Positions 1 through 7,747 of a stretch of DNA of 12,728 nucleotides are shown here, in pieces. The stretch's first letter is position 1. Every line of letters starts with the position of its first letter. The stretch covers positions 1 through 12,728 of the forward strand of contig NCCR01000118.1 in the NCBI GenBank assembly GCA_002279765.1, written 5' to 3'. Source of the DNA: Verrucomicrobia bacterium 12-59-8. Its GTDB lineage: Bacteria > Verrucomicrobiota > Verrucomicrobiae > Verrucomicrobiales > Verrucomicrobiaceae. The notes under the pieces were generated by a model. The model ran no database searches. It was given only the letters and a program-made list of their open reading frames with translations, and was not told the origin of the DNA. The translations under genes and the position numbers were made by a program.

Positions 1-238
1 GGAGTGAGTGTGTTGGCGGTGCCGCTGGTCGACGGGCAGGAGTGCCCATCGTACTTCTGAGGCGGTACGATGGACACTCTTGTCCGTCGGTCAGCGCGCG
101 CGAATGCAGCGCGAGTGTGCGGGATGAGATGGCGTAAGCGCAGCGGGGCGATGGGGCTGCTGAAGACGGGTTTGAGAAAGAGAGGGAGCGAGTGTGTTGG
201 CGGTGCCGCTGGTCGACGGGCAGGAGTGCCCATCGTAC

Positions 239-240
<2 letters not shown>
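1..240. repeat. Tandem repeat, 184-bp period, one full and one partial copy
   Basis: Bases 1-56 recur at 185-240 with a single mismatch (t5 against c189), so the left edge carries one complete 184-bp unit and the start of a second. The second copy ends at 240, inside the TAA stop codon (239-241) of the minus-strand peptidase gene. No convincing coding sequence is seen here; the short frames across it are G+C-rich shadows. More units may lie left of the window. Each copy begins with the palindromic element described separately at 31-88. Confidence 0.85.
31..88. repeat. Inverted pair of short palindromes (REPIN-like)
   Basis: Bases 31-54 and 65-88 are reverse complements over 24 bp with three mismatches, separated by 10 bp. 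Each arm holds its own small hairpin: GGGCAGGAGTGCCC in the left arm and GGACACTCTTGTCC in the right arm. Both keep a 5-bp stem although the stem sequence differs by a compensating change (g/c pair to a/t pair). Two inverted REP-type palindromes forming a larger hairpin is the layout called a REPIN. The left arm recurs at 215-238. Its core differs from the REP family next to the transposase at 5819-6445, so it may belong to another transposase elsewhere in the genome. Confidence 0.7.
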
Positions 241-2341
<2,101 letters not shown>

Positions 2342-2415
2342 GGGGCACCGTGTCAGGTGGGCGGGGATTTGCAAATCTTCAGCGTTCTCCATGGTGTGGG
2401 CAATGCACTAGAATT

Positions 2416-2487
2416 GAGGTCCTCATAGACCTCTGTGCGAATTCTGGGCAAATGCTCATACTGGGTGCCGCACAGAGGACTGTGCGG
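2416..2487 (-). other. Mutually exclusive hairpins in the presumed peptidase leader
   Basis: Three stems compete. 2468-2475 pairs perfectly with 2480-2487 (8 bp, 4-nt loop). 2469-2478 pairs perfectly with 2430-2439 (10 bp, 29-nt loop). 2416-2421 pairs with 2428-2433 (6 bp, 6-nt loop). The first two share one arm, and the second and third share 2430-2433, so only alternate ones can form together. In the minus-strand transcript these lie 75-146 nt before the peptidase start codon. This geometry resembles an attenuator or cis-regulatory leader, but no run of U follows any stem and no known RNA family was recognised. Confidence 0.35.
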
Positions 2488-2533
2488 GCCACTATCTGCG
2501 CCAGCCTTCAGCCCACAAACTCGTCGATGCCGC

Positions 2534-2539
2534 ATTATA
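2534..2539 (-). promoter_or_regulatory. Possible -10 box for the peptidase gene
   Basis: The minus strand reads TATAAT here, a perfect sigma-70 -10 hexamer in an otherwise G+C-rich sequence. No good -35 box lies 16-18 bp upstream (the best is about ATCGAA). If used, it would give a leader of about 185 nt that includes the competing hairpins. Confidence 0.3.
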
Positions 2540-2607
2540 GCGCCCGCGAAACTCAGTTCGATCTAACAGGCTGCCTAAGGCTCGAAGATCATGGGCTTCG
2601 ACGGCGG

Positions 2608-2630
2608 CAGGCTGGGGACAGCCAGCCCTA
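2608..2630. repeat. Isolated REP-like palindrome
   Basis: GGCTGG at 2610-2615 and CCAGCC at 2622-2627 form a perfect 6-bp stem around a 6-nt loop. The sequence resembles the GGCTGG...CAGCC cores of the REPs elsewhere in the window but lacks their TCACG tail. It may be a degenerate or different REP class, or chance. Confidence 0.35.
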
Positions 2631-2757
2631 CCTTGCGCCGGGCATACGTGCGTTCATGGGGCGAAGGGAGGGAGATTGATCCTCCGACCAACGCCGTTCG
2701 GCTCCATGTTCCCTTTTCGGAAATCCGTTTTGGAGAATGCTATCAACTACATGCCCC

Positions 2758-2994
2758 TCACTCACGACTGAGGAGCTGGCGGGCGCGCGCTTTGGCGAGT
2801 CGCATCAGATGTTCGAGCTGCATGTACTCATCCAGCTCACGCTTTTCTTCGGGCATGAGGCCGGTCGTTTTTTCTTTCGCGATCAGGCCCATGACCCGCT
2901 TGCGGGCTTTGGCGGAAGGTTTGAACGAAGCCACGTCCGCACTGGTCACTCCACCGGCTACGAATTCGATGATCTCCTGATGCGCTTTGGTCAT
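2758..2994 (-). CDS. Small conserved-type protein of unknown function
   Basis: A 78-residue, highly charged and mostly helical protein. It has an EIIEFVAGG start, a central FKPSAKARKRV segment, LMPEEKRELDEYMQLEHLMRLAKARARQLL near the end, and no membrane segment or signal peptide. From memory, small proteins of this layout (an EII-F-A-G start, a middle F-PS---, then LTPEE---L--Y--LEHLMRLAKARA) occur in cyanobacteria and planctomycetes, often directly before an HNH-endonuclease gene. No such partner is visible here, so an antitoxin-like or regulatory role is only a guess. The frame is open to 3060, which would add 22 residues; 2994 is preferred because it matches the usual N-terminus, and the bases before it include TTGCAA and TACGAT about 16 bp apart, which could be promoter boxes for a nearly leaderless message. 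It is divergent from the ATPase gene at 3072. Confidence 0.65.
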   Translation of the reverse strand: MTKAHQEIIEFVAGGVTSADVASFKPSAKARKRVMGLIAKEKTTGLMPEEKRELDEYMQLEHLMRLAKARARQLLSRE

Positions 2995-3071
2995 GGGATT
3001 ATCGTAACCATCAATTTCCACTTTGCAATCCCACCTCCGCCCGCCACGCTGAATCATCATTTCCAGTCACC

Positions 3072-5477
3072 ATGCCCATCTCTCCTGATCAATACGAAAA
3101 GCTCGGCACTTTCTACCTCGGCCGTGAATACGATCTCTCTGCGAAGAAGATCAAGGATGACCTCATTCTGTATGACTCGAAGGATCTGGTGACGCATGGC
3201 GTGGTGCTGGGTATGACGGGCAGCGGGAAGACGGGGCTGTGCCTCTCTCTGCTGGAGGAGGCGGCGATGGATGGGGTGCCGGTGATCGCGATTGATCCGA
3301 AGGGCGACATCGGCAATGCGCTGCTGACTTTCCCGAATCTGACGGCGGAGGAGTTTCGTCCGTGGATCAATGAGGACGAAGCGCGGCGCAAAGGGCAGTC
3401 GCCGGATGATTACGCAGCGGCGCAGTCGGCGCTGTGGCAGAAGGGTCTGGGGGAGTGGGGACAGAGTGCGGACCGCATCAAGCAACTGCGTGCGACGGTG
3501 GACATGTCGATCTACACGCCGGGGAGCAATGCGGGGCTGCCGGTGTCCATCCTCAGCTCGCTGAACTGCCCGCCGGCGGAGGTGATGGATGATGCCGAAG
3601 CGCTCGGCGACCGCATCGAGAGCACGGTGTCTTCCATGCTGGGGCTGCTGAATGTGAATGCGGACCCGATCCAGAGCCCGGAGCACATCTTGCTGAGCAA
3701 CATCGTGGCGTACTGCTGGAAGAAGGGGCAGAATCTGACGCTGGAAAATCTGGTGCGGCAGATTCAGCAGCCGCCGATGCGCAAGATCGGCGTGGTGGAT
3801 CTTGAGAGCTTCATGCCGGAGGCCAAGCGCACGGCGCTGGCGATGAAGCTGAACAACCTGCTGGCATCGCCGGGCTTCAGCACATGGCTGGAGGGCGAGG
3901 CGCTGGACATCCAACGCATGTACTACACGCCGGAGGGCAAGCCGCGCATCACGATCTTCTGCATCGCGCATCTGAGTGATTCGGAGCGCATGTTCTTCGT
4001 CTCGCTGCTGATGAACCAGCTTCTCGGATGGATGCGTGCGCAGCAGGGCACGACCTCGCTGCGCGCCATTTTCTACATGGACGAGATCTATGGCTACCTG
4101 CCACCGACGGCGATGCCGCCTTCGAAGAAGCCGCTCATGATCTTGCTGAAGCAGGCGCGTGCGTTTGGCCTGGGCATTCTGCTGGCCACGCAAAATCCGG
4201 CGGACCTGGACTACAAGGCGCTGGCGAACATCGGTACGTGGTGGCTGGGAAGATTGCAGACGGAGCGCGACAAGATGCGTGTGCTGGATGGCCTGGAAGG
4301 TGCAGCGAACACGGCGGGCGGCAAGTTTGACCGCCAGCTCATGGAGCAGACGCTGGCGGGACTGGGCAACCGCGTCTTCCTCATGAACAATGTGCATGAA
4401 GACCACCCGGTGGTGTTCACGGTGCGCTGGCTGATGAGCTACCTCAGCGGCCCGCTCTCGCGCCCGCAGATCAAGGCGCTGATGGACCCGATCCGCCCGA
4501 AGGCGGGTGCCAAGGCCGCTGCCACCGAGGACGATGGCTTCGCGCCGCCCGGTGGGAGCAGTGCTACTGCTGACCGCAATACGCTGCGGCCTAAGCTGCC
4601 CGAGGGCGCGACCGAACTCTTCGAGCCGAGTGATGATGACGGCGAGAGACTGACCTATACGCCGACGATCGTGCGCAGCGCGACGGTGCTGTTTGACGAT
4701 GCGAAGCGGAAGATCAGCGGGCGCAGCATCGTCACGCTGGTGAATGAGATCGACATCGAGAAGCAGAAGGTGCTGTGGGACAAGTTTGTCGAGGTGCCGA
4801 AGGATGATGATCTGTCGAAGTATGAACCGGAGCCGAAGGAGAACGCGGCGTATGCGGATCTGCCGGGGCCTGCGCTGAAGACGACGACGTACACGAGCAT
4901 CAAAAAGGATTTCACGGACTGGGTGTTTTCCAATCACAGCCTGGAAGTTTTCTTTTCGCCGCTGCTGGAGGTGTATTCCAATCCCGGCGAGAAGCAGGAT
5001 GAGTTCAAGGTGCGTATCACGCAGACGACGCGGGAGCAGCGGGATGCCGCGATCGAGGAACTGCGCGCGAAAACCGCGAAGACGATGAAGTCGCTGCAGG
5101 ACAAGGCGGATAAAGCGGCGAGCAAGGTGGATGTGCAGCAGGCGCAGGCCAGCAGCGCGAAGCTGAGCACGGCGGTGCAGATCGGGAGCAGCATTCTGGG
5201 GGCTTTCTTTGGCCGCAAGAGCAGCCTCGTGAAAGCCAGCACCATCACGAGCGCCTCGCGCGTGTGGAAGGAAGGCCAGGATGTGAAGGCGGCGCAGCAG
5301 GAGCTGGAGTCCGTGAAGGAGGACATGGCGGAGCTGGAGAAGCAGATCGCCGATGATACGCAGAAGATCCGGGATCAGTATGATCCGGCGACGCTGGTGT
5401 TTGAGACGTTCAAGCTGAGTCCGGTGAAGAAGAACATCCAGGTGACGGCGACGGGGATTTTATGGCTGGCGAGGTAG
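3072..5477 (+). CDS. HerA/FtsK-superfamily P-loop ATPase with coiled-coil C-terminus
   Basis: An 801-residue ATP-binding protein. The Walker A motif GMTGSGKT is at residues 47-54, a DPKGD motif follows at 75-79, Walker B with its catalytic acid (IFYMDE) is at 333-338, and a LATQN sensor motif is at 371-375. This set and order are those of the HerA/VirB4/FtsK group of ring ATPases that move DNA or protein, often labelled DUF87 or helicase HerA-like. The region 460-620 is acidic and probably linker-like. Residues about 653-690 and 735-768 are heptad-rich coiled coils, flanking a small hydrophobic, glycine-rich stretch (SSILGAFFGRK, 705-715) that could be a membrane-touching or hinge segment. 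No NurA nuclease, conjugation gene or other partner lies next to it, so its substrate cannot be told. The start at 3072 places Walker A close to the N-terminus as usual; no clear ribosome-binding site is seen. The TAG stop (5475-5477) is the first triplet of a tandem repeat. Confidence 0.8.
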   Translation: MPISPDQYEKLGTFYLGREYDLSAKKIKDDLILYDSKDLVTHGVVLGMTGSGKTGLCLSLLEEAAMDGVPVIAIDPKGDIGNALLTFPNLTAEEFRPWINEDEARRKGQSPDDYAAAQSALWQKGLGEWGQSADRIKQLRATVDMSIYTPGSNAGLPVSILSSLNCPPAEVMDDAEALGDRIESTVSSMLGLLNVNADPIQSPEHILLSNIVAYCWKKGQNLTLENLVRQIQQPPMRKIGVVDLESFMPEAKRTALAMKLNNLLASPGFSTWLEGEALDIQRMYYTPEGKPRITIFCIAHLSDSERMFFVSLLMNQLLGWMRAQQGTTSLRAIFYMDEIYGYLPPTAMPPSKKPLMILLKQARAFGLGILLATQNPADLDYKALANIGTWWLGRLQTERDKMRVLDGLEGAANTAGGKFDRQLMEQTLAGLGNRVFLMNNVHEDHPVVFTVRWLMSYLSGPLSRPQIKALMDPIRPKAGAKAAATEDDGFAPPGGSSATADRNTLRPKLPEGATELFEPSDDDGERLTYTPTIVRSATVLFDDAKRKISGRSIVTLVNEIDIEKQKVLWDKFVEVPKDDDLSKYEPEPKENAAYADLPGPALKTTTYTSIKKDFTDWVFSNHSLEVFFSPLLEVYSNPGEKQDEFKVRITQTTREQRDAAIEELRAKTAKTMKSLQDKADKAASKVDVQQAQASSAKLSTAVQIGSSILGAFFGRKSSLVKASTITSASRVWKEGQDVKAAQQELESVKEDMAELEKQIADDTQKIRDQYDPATLVFETFKLSPVKKNIQVTATGILWLAR

Positions 5478-5764
5478 GGCGTGAGGCGGGCTGGCAGATC
5501 GTGGATTGGGACGAAGGGGGCCGAAGATGAACGGGCTGGGGAAGTAGGACGTGAAACGGGCTGCTAGCCCGTGGATTGGGACGAAGGGGGCGGAAGATGA
5601 ACGGGCTGGGGAAGTAGGACGTGAGGCGGGCTGGCAGATCGTGGATTGGGACGAAGGGAGTGGAAGATGAACGGGCTGGGGATGTAGGGCGTGAAACGGG
5701 CTGGCAGATCGTGGATTGGGACGAAGTGAGTGGAAGATGAACGGGCTGGCAGCCCGTTTCACGT
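5475..5764. repeat. Four tandem 70-bp REPIN-derived repeats
   Basis: Units start at 5475, 5545, 5615 and 5685, each beginning TAGG(G/A)CGTGA and spaced exactly 70 bp. Each holds an inverse REP (GTGAAACGGGCTG...), a 28-bp spacer with GGATTGGGACGAAG, and the first half of a forward REP (ACGGGCTGG). In units 1-3 the forward half breaks off and the next unit begins; in unit 4 it is complete (5741-5764). The inverse REP at 5549-5572 (unit 2) matches the reverse complement of the forward REP at 23 of 24 positions; in units 1, 3 and 4 it is decayed (CAGATCGT). The array therefore looks like a REPIN amplified in tandem. It fills the gap after the ATPase gene, and no gene is seen in it. Confidence 0.85.
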
Positions 5765-5820
5765 TCCCGGACGGGCTGGTGGCCCGTTTCACGTTGTCTG
5801 ACGGGCTGGTGGCCCGTTTT
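5741..5820. repeat. Three REP palindromes at 30-bp spacing
   Basis: ACGGGCTGGCAGCCCGT followed by TTCACGT begins at 5741. Close copies start at 5771 and 5801, exactly 30 bp apart. The first is a perfect 8-bp stem around a single G; the other two have TGGTGG at the centre, which keeps the stem through G-T pairs. The third copy has TTTATGT instead of TTCACGT in its tail, and its end overlaps the TAA stop codon of the transposase (5819-5821). Confidence 0.85.
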
Positions 5821-6445
5821 ATGTTTCGAGTGCATCCCACATACTGTACTCAGCTTCGCTCAAGCGAGCTTTGATGGGATTGTTTCGGAGGTACTTTGCG
5901 AAACGCTCCAGGGCCGACTTGTCTCGTACGATGTGATCGAAGCTTTCGTCCATCCACAGTGCGCCCTGTTGTTCGAGGAGTTCATTGATCTTGTTGGCGG
6001 TGAAGGACTTCCATGTGTGTAAAATGCGTTCGAGCTGCCACCCAGGAAACGGGCAGACGAGGACATGAATGTGATTGGGCATGATCACCCAGGCGGCGAG
6101 TTCATAGCGGACATCTGCAAAGTGGTGGAGGCATTCGGCGACGATATTGCGACATGCCTTCTCGCGCAAAACGCAGGTGCCATGGCCTGCATCGAGCCAG
6201 CGCTCCATTCGGCGGGTGAAGTGGTCGTGATAGCTCTTCTCGGTGGGCTCATCCCAGGGTTTGGGATGGAGGAGGAAAAAATCGTCGCGCTCGCGCTGCC
6301 AGGATTGGAGCGTGTCGGTGTCCACCGAATCGGCGAGCCGCCAGGTGACGAAGTAGGTGCAGCCTTCTTGATCCCAATGAGGGAGATTGCGTTCTCGTTT
6401 TTCAACCGATCCGGCCCAGTTTAGGGGCTTGAAATGGAAAGGCAT
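5819..6445 (-). CDS. REP-associated tyrosine transposase (RAYT, Y1/IS200-like)
   Basis: A 208-residue single-strand DNA transposase of the Y1 HUH class. The metal-binding His-x-His motif is in MPNHIHVLV (His125 and His127), and the probable nucleophilic tyrosine is Tyr185 in FAKYLRNNPIKARL, a context typical of RAYTs. The segment WMDESFDHIVRD before it is also characteristic, and the length is normal for the family. The frame extends upstream to 6526, but those extra 27 residues are only translated REP repeats (KRAASPFWNV...), so the start is set at 6445 (MPFHFKPLNW). All expected catalytic residues are present, so the enzyme may be active. Flanking REPs on both sides support its role in maintaining or spreading them. 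Confidence 0.9.
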   Translation of the reverse strand: MPFHFKPLNWAGSVEKRERNLPHWDQEGCTYFVTWRLADSVDTDTLQSWQRERDDFFLLHPKPWDEPTEKSYHDHFTRRMERWLDAGHGTCVLREKACRNIVAECLHHFADVRYELAAWVIMPNHIHVLVCPFPGWQLERILHTWKSFTANKINELLEQQGALWMDESFDHIVRDKSALERFAKYLRNNPIKARLSEAEYSMWDALET

Positions 6446-6474
6446 GGGGAGACGGCTTTCGGTTTTTCCGATCC

Positions 6475-6528
6475 ACGGGCTGGCAGCCCGTTTCACGTTC
6501 CAGAACGGGCTGGCAGCCCGTTTCACTT
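6475..6528. repeat. Two REP palindromes at 30-bp spacing
   Basis: ACGGGCTGGCAGCCCGT occurs at 6475-6491 and 6505-6521, each followed by TTCAC. The palindromes are identical to the one at 5741 and in the same orientation, 30 bp apart. The second ends directly at the TAA stop codon (6530-6532) of the minus-strand flavoprotein gene. They lie just upstream of the transposase start and so may overlap its promoter or leader. Confidence 0.9.
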
Positions 6529-6529
6529 T

Positions 6530-7693
6530 TTAATAGACGTCGCGGCGGTAGCGCTTGGCTTCCTTCATGGCGTGGACGTAGGCGGCGGCTTCTTCGGGGG
6601 TTTTGCGGCCTTGGGTTTCGATGATGGTGTGGAGGGCTTTGTCCACGTCGGAGGCCATGCGGGAGGCGTCGCCGCAGACGTAGAAGATGGCGCCTTCTTC
6701 GAGCCAAGCCCAGAGTTCGGCGCTGTTTTCGAGCATCTTGTGCTGCACGTAGATTTTTTCGGCCTGATCGCGGCTCCAGGCGGTGCTGAACTTGGTCAGG
6801 GTGCCGTCGGCGAGCCAGGCTTCGAATTCGTCTTTGTAGAAGAAGCAAGACTTGGCGCTGACTTCGCCGAAGAAGAGCCAGGCTTTGCCCTGGGCGCTGG
6901 TGGCTTTGCGTTCTTCGAGGAAGGCGCGGAACGGGGCGATGCCGGTGCCGGGGCCGCACATGATGATGGGGGTCTGCTCTTGGGGCTCGGGGAGGCGGAA
7001 GCCTTTGCCGTGATTCACGAAGCAGGGAATCAGCGTTTCATTCGGTGTCACACGTTCAGCGAGGAAGGTGGAGGCAACACCGCCGCGCGCACGGTTATGG
7101 CTCGTGTAGCGCACCGTGGCGATGGTGAGATGCACCTCCGTGGGGTGCGCCTTCTGGCTGCTGCTGATGGAGTAGAGGCGGATGTTGAGCTTCTTCTGCG
7201 TGAGCATGAACTCCTCGGGCGTGAACTTGGCGATGGGATTTTCCAGCAGGAGGTCGATGACAAAGCGGCCCCAGAGGTACTCTTTGAGCGCGTCTTTTTT
7301 CTCCGGCACGCTCAGGTCGGCCAGCAGGGTATCGCCGCCCGTTTTTTCGATGATGGCTTTGATGAGCTTGTTGTCGATCTCGGTGATGAGGGCGCCTTCG
7401 ATCAAGGCCTGACGAATGGGCACCTCGGCGGCGGTCTTGGGGTGCTTGACGATTTCGGTGCCCGAGAAACCGAGCGCGGCGAGGGTTTCATCCACAAGCG
7501 CGGGATCATTGGTGGGCTGCACGGCGAGGGAGTCGCCAGGGGTGTACTCCAGACCGGAACCGGCGAGGTCGATCTCATAATGCGCGGTGTGCTTGGGTGC
7601 ATCGGGGCCGGAGAGGTCGTACATGCGCTTCACCTTGGCGATGCAGGGATTCTTGACGTTGTAAACGGGCTTTCCGGCTTCTGGGGTACTCAT
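6530..7693 (-). CDS. CysJ-like FAD/NADP(H) reductase without flavodoxin domain
   Basis: A 387-residue flavoprotein matching the C-terminal part of sulfite reductase alpha subunit (CysJ) and cytochrome P450 reductases. It shows the FAD-binding RLYSISSS (172-179) and GGVAST (204-209), the NADP-binding GPGTGIAPFRAF (247-258), the CGDASRMASDV motif (340-350), and the C-terminal YRRDVY whose last aromatic residue stacks on FAD. The connecting domain of this reductase family lies about 60-165. The N-terminal flavodoxin (FMN) domain of true CysJ is missing, and the ATG at 7693 leaves no room for it, so electrons must pass to a separate flavodoxin, ferredoxin or other partner. No sulfite reductase hemoprotein gene is in the window, so the pathway is uncertain. 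It lies 48 bp after creC on the same strand and may be co-transcribed with the cre genes. Its stop codon abuts a REP. Confidence 0.88.
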   Translation of the reverse strand: MSTPEAGKPVYNVKNPCIAKVKRMYDLSGPDAPKHTAHYEIDLAGSGLEYTPGDSLAVQPTNDPALVDETLAALGFSGTEIVKHPKTAAEVPIRQALIEGALITEIDNKLIKAIIEKTGGDTLLADLSVPEKKDALKEYLWGRFVIDLLLENPIAKFTPEEFMLTQKKLNIRLYSISSSQKAHPTEVHLTIATVRYTSHNRARGGVASTFLAERVTPNETLIPCFVNHGKGFRLPEPQEQTPIIMCGPGTGIAPFRAFLEERKATSAQGKAWLFFGEVSAKSCFFYKDEFEAWLADGTLTKFSTAWSRDQAEKIYVQHKMLENSAELWAWLEEGAIFYVCGDASRMASDVDKALHTIIETQGRKTPEEAAAYVHAMKEAKRYRRDVY

Positions 7694-7694
7694 T

Positions 7695-7747
7695 GCCTGA
7701 GACTAGAAGGCAGGCCGATGTTGTCAAACCTGCCCTCCTGCTCAGGC
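7695..7747 (-). other. Nested hairpin between creC and the reductase gene
   Basis: 7695-7701 pairs with 7741-7747 (7 bp), and inside it 7709-7714 pairs with 7729-7734 (6 bp). The outer arm overlaps the creC stop codon (7742-7744). No run of U follows on the minus strand before the next start codon. It is therefore more likely a processing, stability or translation-control element than a strong terminator, and its function is unproven. Confidence 0.35.

Larger units (their letters stand above)
2342..2757. other. Gene-free region between the peptidase and a small gene
   Basis: No protein-coding frame here looks real: the open frames are short, overlap on both strands and show no recognisable motif. 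The stretch holds a possible minus-strand promoter (2534-2539), nested hairpins (2416-2487), an isolated REP-like palindrome (2608-2630), and otherwise ordinary sequence. No tRNA, tmRNA or rRNA fragment was recognised. It probably contains the 5' leader of the peptidase gene and the 3' end of the small gene at 2758-2994. Confidence 0.5.
5475..6529. mobile_element. REP/RAYT module
   Basis: A REP-associated tyrosine transposase gene (5819-6445) is framed by REP palindromes of one family: the 70-bp repeats and three REPs beyond its 3' end, and two REPs beyond its 5' end. Known RAYTs bind and cut REP sequences of their own family and are thought to spread them through the genome as non-autonomous elements. 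The module occupies the whole interval between the ATPase and the flavoprotein gene. No terminal inverted repeats or target duplications of a classical insertion sequence are visible. Confidence 0.75.

Noticed and set aside
2342..2392. Upstream start for the peptidase at 2392
   Set aside because: It would place 17 charged residues before a clear signal peptide; the ATG at 2341 is a better start.
3057..4937. Minus-strand open frame of 626 codons over the ATPase gene
   Set aside because: Its product is dominated by R, H, Q and L, the typical antisense shadow of a high-GC gene; the plus-strand ATPase has clear motifs.
5761..5794. TTCAC motifs in the REPs as additional CreB sites
   Set aside because: TTCAC occurs there at 30-bp intervals as the REP tail, not with the 6-bp gap required for a cre tag.
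5475..5820. Possible CRISPR array from the regularly spaced repeats
   Set aside because: The sequences between repeats are themselves repeated rather than unique, the periods (70 and 30 bp) come from REP units, and no cas gene is nearby.
6446..6526. N-terminal extension of the transposase frame
   Set aside because: The extra 27 residues are two REP palindromes read through in frame because their period is 30 bp; family resemblance starts at residue 28 (6445).
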